Notes: generated by a model not told the origin, from the sequence alone. DNA of 44,427 nucleotides from an uncultured Oscillospiraceae bacterium (GCA_934630495.1 CAKTVW010000020.1:1-44427), one strand, 5' to 3'; counted from the stretch's first letter, positions 16,981 to 26,225 are shown. Translations and numbers: made by a program.

Positions 16981-17673
16981 TTACTTCCTCTTTCCCGTCA
17001 TAGTTTCATAAGACAGCCTTGCGGCTGAAATATCCTGATTACATGCCAGATCGTAGATGCGGCCGTCGGAGACGATCGCCTCGACCGTTTCCAGACATTG
17101 CTGTGCATCCTGCGGCGCAACAGCGCGGAGCGTTTGATTCATGATCGCATAAAACGCCTCGGTCGGCTCCATGCGCCGAACGGCGTTCTGTTCCGCGCGG
17201 CGCAGGACGGCGATCCCGCCAAGCTCCGCACGCGCATTGCGGTTAATCCCGTGCTTGCCGCTCCACGGCGTACCGTAGACATAGATTTTGCCCTCCAGAA
17301 CGCGCAGTGCAGGCTTATCATCGTTCAATATGTAGGCCCGATTGCCGAGAAGCTCCGTCCACAGGCGGACATGCGTCGACTTTCCGGTGCCGCACGGCGC
17401 GGAAAACAGATACGCACGCCCGTCAGTCACAATACAGGACGCATGCAGCATGATCCCGCGGTAGGCCACGAGCTGCCGATAAAAGCTGATGCCCGTCGCA
17501 AGGTATTCGGCATAGTCCGGCGAGGTATTCTTCAGTCGGGACAGATCGTCGGCGGAGGCCGCGACCGTGATATCCGCTTCGGTTCCCGTAACGCGGTAAG
17601 GCTCGGCGTATCGGGCGGTACGTCCGACGGTGTTCATTTGAACTGACAAGTCCGCAATGCGATAAATGCTCAT
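16981..17673 (-). CDS. HPr kinase/phosphorylase-like ATP-binding protein
   Basis: A 230-residue protein with the HPrK-type nucleotide fold. LHAS lies at residues 76-79, the P-loop LFSAPCGTGKSTH at about 89-101, the Asp pair in YILNDDKPAL at 114-123 and YGTPWSGKHG at 133-142. It is shorter than true HprK, lacks its N-terminal domain and is not next to ptsH, so control of sugar uptake is unlikely. Relatives beside PqqD-like and nucleotidyltransferase genes phosphorylate lasso-peptide tails in Paenibacillus-type clusters. A kinase acting on a peptide or small molecule is a reasonable guess. It is the first gene of the glycan operon: AGAGG stands six bases before the ATG, and a good promoter lies about 30 bases further upstream. 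Confidence 0.82.
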   Translation of the reverse strand: MSIYRIADLSVQMNTVGRTARYAEPYRVTGTEADITVAASADDLSRLKNTSPDYAEYLATGISFYRQLVAYRGIMLHASCIVTDGRAYLFSAPCGTGKSTHVRLWTELLGNRAYILNDDKPALRVLEGKIYVYGTPWSGKHGINRNARAELGGIAVLRRAEQNAVRRMEPTEAFYAIMNQTLRAVAPQDAQQCLETVEAIVSDGRIYDLACNQDISAARLSYETMTGKRK

Positions 17674-17703
17674 TTGTGACCTCTTTTTTCGATACTCGAT
17701 AAT

Positions 17704-17732
17704 ATTTTAGCACATACAGCGGCATATTGCAA
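17704..17732 (-). promoter_or_regulatory. SigA promoter of the glycan operon
   Basis: Reading on the minus strand, TTGCAA (17732-17727) is followed by 17 bases and TAAAAT (17709-17704), with an extended TG one base before the -10. It lies just upstream of the HPr-kinase-like gene. No comparable promoter is obvious inside the following 17 kb, so most of the locus may be read from here. Confidence 0.7.
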
Positions 17733-17755
17733 TGATAATTTTTTGCTTTCGTCCG

Positions 17756-20680
17756 CTATTTCGTCGATACCGCCAGTTTGAACAGGAAAAGTGACGTTTC
17801 CTCATTCAGTGTTGTAAAATTACCTTCTTTGAAGGCAAGGCTGCGGCCCATGCCGTCGAGCGACAGGACAATTCCGTCTGACGTGAGCCGCGCGGAAAGC
17901 TGCGTATGTGTCAACCCCGGTGCGATCCTCGGGCCGTTTTCGTCAAGATGGAGCCATTCTCCGGCGGCACTGCAAAAAGCGATGGTGTCCTGTTTTACGT
18001 CAGCCGTCCAAAGCAGATCGGCGGTGACCGTGATAGATGCGCCGTTTTCGGGCGGGACGATCGGGACCGCCGTACCGTCAGGACCGAGCGCGAACCATTT
18101 ATCGTTTTCGCAGGCGGCGATCACGTACCGGCCGTTGTCCTCGGGAAGCCCGTCGGACAGCTCCGCGCCAACCGAACGGTAAGCAGTGCGCCCACAGCGC
18201 GTGCAAGCCCCGTCCTGCATCGTATGCTCCGTCCGGGGCAGGAGCTGTCCCGCGCGCACGGACTGCCCGCAGAACAGGCATCGGCTGTCGCAGATCGCAC
18301 CGGCGCTCACGCAGTCCGGCTCATACCGCAGGCCGCTCCTGACGGACCTATGCTGACATTCCGTTACGGAAAAGCGTTCAAAGGCGACGCGATACGTTCC
18401 GGAGGCATTTTCCGCCCAAATCATCAGCGTGTAATCCCCGGCCGGGAGCGCGGCGGTCCGAAGCCCCTGATTCAGGGCCTCGACGGAAAATTCCGTCCCG
18501 GACGTTTGCAGCGCGGCCGTACAAAAGCGTTCGCCGTCGGCATTGACGATCTCCGCCGTGACGCTTTGAAGCGCCGAGACGTCGGAACGAAGGACGCCCC
18601 AAAGACTGATCGCCTCACCGGCGGCATAAGCGCGGCCGTCGAGGCTGAAGCGATCGCCCGACCAATGCACCGAATCGCGCGATCTGGTCACGGTGAGGGG
18701 CGTATCGCAAAGCGTCGAATAATTGTGCGCATTCTCCGCTGCCGCGAGCAGGCGATATTCTCCCGCTTCAAGCGTAGAGAGCAGCAGCTCCTTTCCCATC
18801 GCGGTCAGGTCGTAAACATAGGAATCCGGCGCGGCGGCGCACTGTCTGACAGGCCGTCCCTCGGCATTCAAAACCGTAAGGGCGACATAGCGCAGGCGCG
18901 TCGCATCGGAGGCCACAACGCCCTCTATCACCGCGCTCTCTCCACATTCGATCAGCACGGGCGGCGTAAACCCACACAGACTGAGCGCATCGCCGCTGAC
19001 GGAAACGTCCCGACGCAGCAGCTCGACCGGTCCGCCCGCATTCTGCGCGGTAACGGTCAGAACGTAGCTGCCGACCGGAATCGTCTGCTCATCGAGCGCA
19101 CGGCAGAGGCGCGAAAGCAATATCTGCTGCCGCCCGTCGGTCGTCTCCGACGAGGCCGCGACCGTCCCGTCCAAGCTGCTGAGCGTCACTCTGACACGAT
19201 CCAGTGCGGAGGCCTTCGAGGTCACGACTCCCTCCAGTCCAAACGATTCGCCGTAGAATCGATCCTCCCGCAGTGCCAGTCCCGTCAGTTCCACAGGATC
19301 GTCATTCGCCCACACCGTAAAATCGGCGCGAAGCAGCTCCGTTCGGCCCCGTCCCGCATTTGCCGTAACGCAGTATATGTAGTTCCCGCGCGGAAGACGC
19401 GTCACATCGAGTGTTTCGTCTACAAAGTCATATGTCCTTTGATTCGGCTCGACGCGGGCACTGCATACGGCGGTACCCTTCTGATCTCGGACCGTCAGCT
19501 CGACCTCTGTGATCGTTTTATCCGAGGTCAGGAGGCCCGTCGGTCTGAACGCCTCTCCGACAAGCAGGTCCTTCGGAGGGGTGCAGCTTTCAAGCCAGAC
19601 GCCGCCGTCGGCAACGCGAAGCGTCTGCCGAAGCAGGACGCGCGTCGTCGACGTGTTGGTCGCCGTCACGCGAAATTCATAGCAGCCTTTGGCAAGCGTC
19701 TGCATTTTTACACCCGAAGCAAGCTCGCTCAGGTCGCATTTCAGCGCCTTCGGACCGACGGAGCGTCCCGTCACCATCTCGCCGTCTGCGGAGTAGATGC
19801 CGACGGTAACATTCGTCAGCTTTTTTTCGGCAGAGGTCACGTGCCCGGCGATCGGAAAGCTTTCTCCCGCCGCGATCAGCTCAGGGACGTTGACTCCGGA
19901 AAGTGAGATTGGCTCCCCGCTGCGGGGATAACCGCTGAAGCCGTACTCGCGGCAGATAGACGGGTAATCCTTAAACGCCACGTTCAGATCGACGGTCCCG
20001 GGCACTCCCTCCACCGTTCCCGACGCGGTATACTGCCACATTCCGAAGCGTCCGTGATACCGCTCGTATGTCTCGCAGCTTCCGCCGGGAAGATACATAG
20101 CCATCCAGCACTCATACGAAGCGCCGAGCAAGGCGGTATCCAGCTTATTTTCGAGCCATGACATTGAGGAATAAAAGCCGCAGAGCCAGCCGTCCTCCGC
20201 CATCGAAGCAAGAAACGCGGAGGCAAGCGCCGTTCTTGACTCGCTGCTCATCGGCTCATGCTTCTGCGGGTCCTCGATATCAAAATAGACCGGGTACTCG
20301 AGGCGTTTTCCCCGCAGCCATTTTTTACAGGCTGCCGCCTCTGCCCTTGCGCCCTCCGGCGTCTGCGCATAGGAATACAGGTATGCTCCGACATCCAGCC
20401 CCGCCGCCTTTGCGCGGGCATAGTTTTCCTCAAAGGTCTCGTCCTCGGCCGTCGAATAGCCTGCGCGCAGGATCACGAACGCATAGCCCTGCTGCGCGAT
20501 CTTTTCAAAATCGACCTCATGTCCCTGCCATGCGGACAGATCTATGCCGTGCGCGTAAATACCCGCGCCGTCGCCGGCCATTCCGTCCGAATAGCCCGAA
20601 TCATATTCTGCCGACGCACATATCGACAGCAGCAGAGCCGCTGCCAGAAGCGGCAGAAAAAACCGCAGCAGTTTTTTCAT
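17756..20680 (-). CDS. Secreted GH25 lysozyme-like protein with five Ig-like repeats
   Basis: A 974-residue exported protein. A signal peptide covers residues 1-24 (KKLLRFFLPLLAAALLLSI, cleaved after CASA). The GH25 muramidase domain spans about 43-235, with HGIDLSAWQGHEVDF and the catalytic D-x-E in VYFDIEDPQ near residue 135. Five repeats of about 100 residues follow (roughly 258-356, 357-457, 463-562, 566-664, 676-773), each with a G-E-x-F-x3-G-x-V-T-S-like start and an A-G-x-Y-x4-T-A-x-N-like end. A cysteine-rich segment (775-831, two CxxC pairs) and a beta-rich C-terminus end the protein. It probably trims or binds peptidoglycan outside the cell. No sortase motif or anchor is visible. 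It has its own promoter. Confidence 0.88.
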   Translation of the reverse strand: MKKLLRFFLPLLAAALLLSICASAEYDSGYSDGMAGDGAGIYAHGIDLSAWQGHEVDFEKIAQQGYAFVILRAGYSTAEDETFEENYARAKAAGLDVGAYLYSYAQTPEGARAEAAACKKWLRGKRLEYPVYFDIEDPQKHEPMSSESRTALASAFLASMAEDGWLCGFYSSMSWLENKLDTALLGASYECWMAMYLPGGSCETYERYHGRFGMWQYTASGTVEGVPGTVDLNVAFKDYPSICREYGFSGYPRSGEPISLSGVNVPELIAAGESFPIAGHVTSAEKKLTNVTVGIYSADGEMVTGRSVGPKALKCDLSELASGVKMQTLAKGCYEFRVTATNTSTTRVLLRQTLRVADGGVWLESCTPPKDLLVGEAFRPTGLLTSDKTITEVELTVRDQKGTAVCSARVEPNQRTYDFVDETLDVTRLPRGNYIYCVTANAGRGRTELLRADFTVWANDDPVELTGLALREDRFYGESFGLEGVVTSKASALDRVRVTLSSLDGTVAASSETTDGRQQILLSRLCRALDEQTIPVGSYVLTVTAQNAGGPVELLRRDVSVSGDALSLCGFTPPVLIECGESAVIEGVVASDATRLRYVALTVLNAEGRPVRQCAAAPDSYVYDLTAMGKELLLSTLEAGEYRLLAAAENAHNYSTLCDTPLTVTRSRDSVHWSGDRFSLDGRAYAAGEAISLWGVLRSDVSALQSVTAEIVNADGERFCTAALQTSGTEFSVEALNQGLRTAALPAGDYTLMIWAENASGTYRVAFERFSVTECQHRSVRSGLRYEPDCVSAGAICDSRCLFCGQSVRAGQLLPRTEHTMQDGACTRCGRTAYRSVGAELSDGLPEDNGRYVIAACENDKWFALGPDGTAVPIVPPENGASITVTADLLWTADVKQDTIAFCSAAGEWLHLDENGPRIAPGLTHTQLSARLTSDGIVLSLDGMGRSLAFKEGNFTTLNEETSLFLFKLAVSTK

Positions 20681-20780
20681 TCTCTATGTATCCTTCTCTG
20701 TATCGAAAAATCTCGCATATTTTTGTTTTTTTGATTCTTTTTACGCAAAAAACGTCTCAAGCGGCACACAATTCGTATTT

Positions 20781-20810
20781 ATTTTACCACAAACGCCGCC
20801 TCCGTGTCAA
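20781..20810 (-). promoter_or_regulatory. SigA promoter of the GH25 gene
   Basis: On the minus strand, a perfect TTGACA (20810-20805), an 18-base spacer and TAAAAT (20786-20781) with TGG before the -10. It implies a leader of roughly 95 bases that is rich in A and T and shows no riboswitch-like structure. Confidence 0.75.
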
Positions 20811-20883
20811 TTCTGCCGCAGCTCTTTCCTTCGACAAAATTCTTCCTTCTCCGCGCGGTTCCCCCGGCCGCCGCCGCTGCATG

Positions 20884-20918
20884 CAAAACGCCTCCGCACC
20901 GAGATCGGCGCGGAGGCG
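20884..20918 (-). terminator. Rho-independent terminator after rnc
   Basis: A near-perfect hairpin pairs 20889-20897 (CGCCTCCGC) with 20910-20918 (GCGGAGGCG), with an inner CCGA/TCGG stem. On the minus strand it is followed by TTTTG. It lies about 40 bases after the rnc stop and ends the topA-trmFO-plsX-rnc transcript before the GH25 promoter. Confidence 0.8.
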
Positions 20919-20959
20919 GCTTTCATATTTTCATACAGTTTCGGCATCGACCGCGATCC

Positions 20960-21640
20960 TCAGCCGTTCGGGAACAGCGTCTCGATCGCGCGCATGGCAG
21001 CGTTCTGCTCCGCGCGCTTCTTGCTGGTGCCGCTTCCCTCTCCGACGGGCGTACCGTTCAGCAAAACGCGGACCGAAAACTCTTTACAGTGGTCCGGACC
21101 GGACTCGCCCGTCAATTCATAGGACAGGACCTGATTCTTTTTCCGCTGCACAAGCTCTTGCAGCTCCGTCTTGTAATCATGCGTTTTAACGACCTCGGTC
21201 AGCTTGGGCAGAATCACGCGCTCGACGATCCCCCGCGCGGCGTCAAAGCCGCCGTCAAGGTAGGCCGCCGCGATCAGCGACTCCATCACGTCGCACAGGA
21301 TGCTGCTGCGGTCCCGACCGCCGCCCTGCTCCTCGCCGTGGCCGAGCAGCAGCTCACTGCCGACGTCGAGCTGCCGCGCAACATGCGCCAGATTCTTTTC
21401 GCATACCAGCTCCGCACGGATGCGGGTCAGTTCGCCCTCGTGCTTGGTCGGAAATGTCCGGAACAGATACTCCGCCGCGACAAAGCCCAAAATGGAATCG
21501 CCCAGAAACTCCAGACGCTCATAGCTCCGCAGAGAATCCTGATACGTCTCGTTGGCATATGAGGTATGCGACAGCGCCGTTTGCAGCAGAAGCTTGTTTT
21601 TGTAGCGGTAGCCGAGCGCGTCTTCCAATTTATTCAGCAT
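20960..21640 (-). CDS. rnc: Ribonuclease III
   Basis: A 226-residue double-strand RNA endonuclease used in rRNA and mRNA processing. The signature ERLEFLGDSILGF lies at residues 41-53. The second acidic pair is in the LCDVMESLIAAAYLDGG stretch near residue 120. A C-terminal dsRNA-binding domain (about 155-225) ends in GSGTSKKRAEQNAAMRAIE. Length is normal for the family. GGAGG precedes the ATG, and the gene overlaps plsX by 11 bases. In most Bacillota, fabD, fabG and acpP lie between plsX and rnc; none are here. Confidence 0.97.
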   Translation of the reverse strand: MLNKLEDALGYRYKNKLLLQTALSHTSYANETYQDSLRSYERLEFLGDSILGFVAAEYLFRTFPTKHEGELTRIRAELVCEKNLAHVARQLDVGSELLLGHGEEQGGGRDRSSILCDVMESLIAAAYLDGGFDAARGIVERVILPKLTEVVKTHDYKTELQELVQRKKNQVLSYELTGESGPDHCKEFSVRVLLNGTPVGEGSGTSKKRAEQNAAMRAIETLFPNG

Positions 21641-22661
21641 CCCGCGCCTCCCGCATACTCATCGCCGCGACATTGGCGCGGATATCCTCGCAGAAGCCGC
21701 TCTCCACCGCAGTGATCGCCTGTCTGACCGCGCCGCGCACGGCCCGGGCGTCGGAGGAGCCGTGTGCCTTTATCACAGGCTTACCGATGCCGATGAGGAC
21801 GGAGCCGCCCACTTCCCGATAATCCATGGACTTTTTCATATCCTGTACGCCGCGCTTGCACAGCAGATAACCCAGCTTCGTCAAAATATTGCGCATAAAC
21901 ACCTGCTTGATCAGGCCGGACATATACATTGCCGTGCCCTCGACGCTTTTCAGCAGCACATTGCCGGAAAAGCCGTCCGCAACGATCACATCCGCCGCGT
22001 CGTTCAGCACATCCCGCGCCTCGACGTTGCCGATAAAATTGATAAGCCCTTCGTCTGCAGCATTCTGCAATAACCGATAGGCCTCCTTGTGCAGCGAATC
22101 ACCCTTGGAATCCTCTGCGCCGTTATTGAGCAGGGCGACGCGGGGATTCTCCTTTTTCTGGGCTTTTTTGGCATAGAAGGACCCCATACAGCCGAATTGC
22201 AGCAGAAACTCCGGCGTACATTCGGCATTGGCTCCCGCGTCGACTAGGATCGACCCGTTTCCGATGGGGATAACGGGAGCGAACGCCGCGCGTCTGATCC
22301 CACGGATCCGCTTGACGACAAGCGTCGCGGCCGAGAGCAGCGCGCCGGTGTTCCCGGCGGAGATGAACGCGTCGCCTTCGCCGTCGGCAAGCATTTTCAG
22401 TCCCAGCACCATCGAGGAGCCGCGATGCTGCTTGACCACCTCGGCGGGATCGGCGTGCATGTCCACCACGTCCTCGGCGTTGCAGATCTCAACACCGGCG
22501 GGCAGCGTGTCCCAGCCGTGCGAACGCATACTGGCCAAAATTTCCTCCCCGCGTCCGACCAAAACGATCTGAACGCCAAATTCCTTTGCGGATTGGAGCG
22601 CCCCGAGTACGATCTGTTCCGGTGCGTGGTCGCCGCCCATGGCGTCAATGATGATCTTCAT
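21630..22661 (-). CDS. plsX: Phosphate acyltransferase PlsX
   Basis: A 343-residue enzyme that converts acyl-ACP to acyl phosphate for PlsY in phospholipid synthesis. The N-terminus MKIIIDAMGGDHAPEQIVLG is diagnostic. Further family blocks are FISAGNTGALLSAATLVV, VDAGANAECTPEFLLQFG and the C-terminal VLIGIGKPVIKAHGSSDARA. AGGAAG stands four bases before the ATG, which overlaps the trmFO stop. Length matches the usual 330-350 residues. Peripheral membrane location is expected from the family. Confidence 0.97.
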   Translation of the reverse strand: MKIIIDAMGGDHAPEQIVLGALQSAKEFGVQIVLVGRGEEILASMRSHGWDTLPAGVEICNAEDVVDMHADPAEVVKQHRGSSMVLGLKMLADGEGDAFISAGNTGALLSAATLVVKRIRGIRRAAFAPVIPIGNGSILVDAGANAECTPEFLLQFGCMGSFYAKKAQKKENPRVALLNNGAEDSKGDSLHKEAYRLLQNAADEGLINFIGNVEARDVLNDAADVIVADGFSGNVLLKSVEGTAMYMSGLIKQVFMRNILTKLGYLLCKRGVQDMKKSMDYREVGGSVLIGIGKPVIKAHGSSDARAVRGAVRQAITAVESGFCEDIRANVAAMSMREARDAE

Positions 22662-23968
22662 ATAGCTTCCTCATTTCTGATTGTTTCCAGATGCGCCAGT
22701 GCGCGTTCTGCAATGGCAAGGTTTTTATTGGCTTTTCCCTTTATGCGCTGCTCCAAGGGCGCAATGATGCCGAAATTGACATTCATTGGCTGGAACGCCG
22801 TCACGGAAGCATCGCTGATGTAGTGCGCCAGCGCGCCGATCGCCGTCAGGCTGCTGAAATTCGGGATCGGACGGCCGCGCAGACGGGCGGCCATGCAGAT
22901 CGCCGCAAGGCAGCCGGACGCGCAGGACTCCACATACCCCTCCACGCCGGTCATCTGCCCGGCAAAGGCCACCAACGGATCTCTGCGGTCGGCATAAGTT
23001 TCGTCGAGCAGTCTCGGGGAATTTAGGAAGGTATTGCGGTGCATGACGCCGTAGCGCACGAACTCCGCGTCGTGCAGGGCCGGGATCATGGAAAAGACAC
23101 GTCTTTGTTCCGGGAACTTCAAATGCGTCTGAAAGCCCACGATGTTATAGATATTTCCCGCGGCATTGTCGCGGCGGAGCTGTACGACGGCATACGGCTC
23201 TCTGCCCGTAGACGGGTCCTTCAGGCCGACGGGCTTGAGCGGCCCGTAGCGCAGCGTGTCCACGCCGCGCCGCGCCATCACCTCGACGGGCATACAGCCT
23301 TCAAAAACGCGCTTGTCCTCAAAGCCGTGGACCTCGGCCTCCTGCGCCTCGGAAAGCTCCTTTACAAATTGCAGATATTCCTCACGCTCCATGGCGCAGT
23401 TGATGTAGTCGGCCGTCCCGCGGTCATAGCGCGAAGCGTACCACGCACGGCTCATGTCGATGCTGTCAAGCGTTACGAGCGGCGCGGCGGCATCGAAGAA
23501 ATGCAGATACTCCGTATCGCCGAAATACGTTCCGATCGCGTCGCTGAGCGCGTCGGAGGTCAGCGGCCCGGTCGCCACGATCACCGGCCCTGCCGGGATC
23601 TGCGTGACCTCGCCGGGGACGACGGTGATATTCGGATGGCTTTTAATTCGCTCGGTGACCATCGCGGAAAAACCGTAGCGGTCGACGGCAAGGCAGCCGC
23701 CCGCCTCCACGCGCGTCGCGTCCGCACAGGAGAGGATCAGACTGTTAAGGCGGCGAAGCTCCTCCTTCAGCAGGCCGACGGCGTTTTCCAGACGGTCGCC
23801 GCGCAGGGAGTTGGAGCAGACCAACTCGGCAAAGTCCGCGCAATGGTGCGCCGGGGACATTTTTTCCGGCTTCATTTCATACAGCGTTACCCGAAATCCG
23901 CGTTCCGCAAGCTGCCACGCGGCCTCGCAGCCCGCAAGGCCGGCGCCGATAACCTTTACTTCCGTCAT
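22658..23968 (-). CDS. trmFO: Methylenetetrahydrofolate-tRNA-(uracil-5-)-methyltransferase TrmFO
   Basis: A 436-residue FAD enzyme that makes ribothymidine at position 54 of tRNA using methylenetetrahydrofolate. The FAD-binding VKVIGAGLAGCEAAWQLAE lies at residues 4-22. Diagnostic TrmFO blocks include FAELVCSNSLRGDRLENAVG near residue 47, EEREYL-type NCAMEREEYLQFVKEL and QMTGVEGYVESCASGCLAA near residue 345. It overlaps topA and plsX by four bases each, and topA-trmFO adjacency is common in Bacillota. Confidence 0.97.
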   Translation of the reverse strand: MTEVKVIGAGLAGCEAAWQLAERGFRVTLYEMKPEKMSPAHHCADFAELVCSNSLRGDRLENAVGLLKEELRRLNSLILSCADATRVEAGGCLAVDRYGFSAMVTERIKSHPNITVVPGEVTQIPAGPVIVATGPLTSDALSDAIGTYFGDTEYLHFFDAAAPLVTLDSIDMSRAWYASRYDRGTADYINCAMEREEYLQFVKELSEAQEAEVHGFEDKRVFEGCMPVEVMARRGVDTLRYGPLKPVGLKDPSTGREPYAVVQLRRDNAAGNIYNIVGFQTHLKFPEQRRVFSMIPALHDAEFVRYGVMHRNTFLNSPRLLDETYADRRDPLVAFAGQMTGVEGYVESCASGCLAAICMAARLRGRPIPNFSSLTAIGALAHYISDASVTAFQPMNVNFGIIAPLEQRIKGKANKNLAIAERALAHLETIRNEEAI

Positions 23969-26184
23969 GATTTTTTGGTTTCCTTTTTTGTTTTGCGCTT
24001 CGGCGCTTCCTTTTTCTCGGGCTTCTCGGGCAGCTCCTCGGCGGTATCCACCGTTTCGGCGGTCGCCTTCGGCATTCTGCGGCGGTAGCCGCGCTTGTCT
24101 TCCGGGAGGAAGTCCTTACAGTTTTCGTTGATGCAGAAGGGCTTCATGTGTCCCTTGCCGGACTTTTTGAACATCGTCTGTCCGCAGCTCGGGCAGTCGT
24201 TCGCCGTAGGCACATCCCACGTCATAAAGCCGCATTCCGCGCCGCGTTCGCAGGCATAAAACACATAGCCCTTTTTGCTCTTGCGCTTGAGAAGCCCGCT
24301 GCCGCATTTCGGACAGCGGCCCGGCATACGCTCGACCAGCGGTTTGGTATTCTTGCACTCCGGGAAGCCCGGGCAGGCAAGGAAACGTCCGAAGCGTCCG
24401 CTTTTTATGACCATGCGGCGGCCGCACAGCTCGCAGACCTCGTCCGTCTCCTCGTCGGGGACCTTGATGCGTTTGCCCTCCAGCGCCGTCTCCGCATCCT
24501 CAAGCTCCTTATGGAAGCCGCCGTAGAAATCGCGCAGGACGGTCTTCCAGTTCACCTTTCCCGCTTCGACCTCGTCGAGCCGATGCTCCATGTTGGCCGT
24601 AAATTCCACGTCTACAATGTCGTTAAAGCGTTCGAGCATCAGGTCGGTCACCACGATGCCGAGCGGCGTCGGAGAAAGATGCTTTTCCGTTTTCAGAACG
24701 TATTCGCGGTCCTGAATGGTCGCAACCGTCGCCGCATAGGTGGACGGACGGCCGATGCCGCGCTCTTCCATCGCTTTGACCAGCGTCGCCTCCGTGTAAC
24801 GCGCGGGCGGCGTGGTAAAATGCTGCTCCTTTTTCGGGCTGTCACCCAGCAGGCGCTCATCTCCCTGCAGATCGGGCAGCGTCCCGGCCTTCTCCTCGGC
24901 CTCGTCGTCGCGGCCTTCCTCATAAACGGCCGTAAAGCCGGGGAATTTCATGATCTGCTCGGAGGCGCGGAAAACATGACCCGCGCATGCGGCGTCGATC
25001 TGCACCGTATCGTAACGTGCGTCGGCCATCTGGCAGGCGACAAAGCGGCTCCAGATGAGCTTATAGAGCCGATACTGCTCTCTGCTCAGGTCGTTCTTGA
25101 TGCTTTCGGGATCAAAGCGGACGTTGCTCGGGCGAATGGCCTCATGCGCGTCCTGCGCTCCCTCTTTTTTGCGGAAACGGCGCGGAGCGCCCGCATAGTA
25201 TTTTTCACCATAGCGCCCGCAGATAAATTCCTTGGCCGCCGCAAGCGCGTCCTCGGACAGGCGGAGAGAATCGGTACGCATATAGGTAATCAAGCCGACC
25301 GTTCCCTCGCCGGAGATGTCGACGCCCTCATAAAGCTGCTGTGCGACCGCCATGGTGCGGCGCGGCGTCATGTTCAGCTTGCGCGAAGCCTCCTGCTGAA
25401 GCGTGGAGGTGATAAAAGGAGGCGTGGGAGAGCGGCGCTTTTCCGAGCGCTTAATGCCGTTGATGGAAAATTCTTTTCCCGTGATGTCGCGGATGATCCC
25501 GTCGACCTCATCCTGAGAGTGCAGTTCGCGCTTCTTGCCGTCGCCGTAATAGCGGGCGGTAAAGCTGCCGGGCTTGTCCGTGCAGCGCAAGAGAATATCC
25601 AGCGTCCAGTACTCCTTCGGCACAAATGCCTCGATCTCGCGCTCGCGCTCCACGACCAGACGCGTCGCCACGGACTGCACGCGTCCGGCGGACAATCCGC
25701 GCCGAATTTTTTTCCACAGCAGCGGGCTGAGCTGATAGCCGACGATACGGTCAAGAATGCGCCGCGCCTGCTGCGCGTCGACCAGATTGTAATCGATATC
25801 GCGCGGATGCGCGATGCTTGCCGTTACGACGCCTTTTGTAATCTCGTTAAACGTTACGCGAAGCGTCTTTTGCTCCGGGAGCTGGAGCAGCTCCTTCAGA
25901 TGCCATGAGATCGCCTCTCCTTCGCGGTCAGGGTCGGTCGCGAGATAGACGCAGTCGGCCTTTTTGGACGCGCTGCGCAGCTCGGAGATCAGACTTTCCT
26001 TGCCCTTGAGCGGGCGGTACTCCGGCTCAAAATCATGCTCGATATCCACGCCCAGCGTGCTCTTCGGCAGGTCGCGGAGGTGGCCCATGCTGGCCACGAC
26101 CTGATAATTCGGCCCGAGATATTTTCCGATCGTTTTCGCCTTGGAGGGCGACTCTACAATTACAAGATTTGTTCCCTTTGCCAT
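23965..26184 (-). CDS. topA: DNA topoisomerase I
   Basis: A 739-residue type IA topoisomerase that relaxes negative supercoils. The TOPRIM domain opens NLVIVESPSKAKTIGKYLG and contains DPDREGEAI near residue 84. The catalytic tyrosine is in LITYMRTDSLRLS (Tyr301). The C-terminus carries C4 zinc ribbons starting CELCGRRM, CPKCGSGL and CPSCGQTM, then a lysine-rich tail with several K-K and E-K runs, as in many Clostridia. GGAGG stands seven bases before the ATG. Next to dprA upstream and trmFO downstream, the usual order. Confidence 0.98.
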   Translation of the reverse strand: MAKGTNLVIVESPSKAKTIGKYLGPNYQVVASMGHLRDLPKSTLGVDIEHDFEPEYRPLKGKESLISELRSASKKADCVYLATDPDREGEAISWHLKELLQLPEQKTLRVTFNEITKGVVTASIAHPRDIDYNLVDAQQARRILDRIVGYQLSPLLWKKIRRGLSAGRVQSVATRLVVEREREIEAFVPKEYWTLDILLRCTDKPGSFTARYYGDGKKRELHSQDEVDGIIRDITGKEFSINGIKRSEKRRSPTPPFITSTLQQEASRKLNMTPRRTMAVAQQLYEGVDISGEGTVGLITYMRTDSLRLSEDALAAAKEFICGRYGEKYYAGAPRRFRKKEGAQDAHEAIRPSNVRFDPESIKNDLSREQYRLYKLIWSRFVACQMADARYDTVQIDAACAGHVFRASEQIMKFPGFTAVYEEGRDDEAEEKAGTLPDLQGDERLLGDSPKKEQHFTTPPARYTEATLVKAMEERGIGRPSTYAATVATIQDREYVLKTEKHLSPTPLGIVVTDLMLERFNDIVDVEFTANMEHRLDEVEAGKVNWKTVLRDFYGGFHKELEDAETALEGKRIKVPDEETDEVCELCGRRMVIKSGRFGRFLACPGFPECKNTKPLVERMPGRCPKCGSGLLKRKSKKGYVFYACERGAECGFMTWDVPTANDCPSCGQTMFKKSGKGHMKPFCINENCKDFLPEDKRGYRRRMPKATAETVDTAEELPEKPEKKEAPKRKTKKETKKS

Positions 26185-26225
26185 GCAGGAACCTCCAAAT
26201 CAACTTTTAGTCGGCAGATCGCCGT

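Noticed and set aside
17906..19906. 666-codon open frame on the plus strand
   Set aside because: It is antisense to the GH25 gene, arises from GC-rich codon use, has arginine-rich low-complexity composition and no domain or ribosome-binding site.
24148..25908. 586-codon open frame on the plus strand
   Set aside because: Antisense to topA; composition is typical of a shadow frame.
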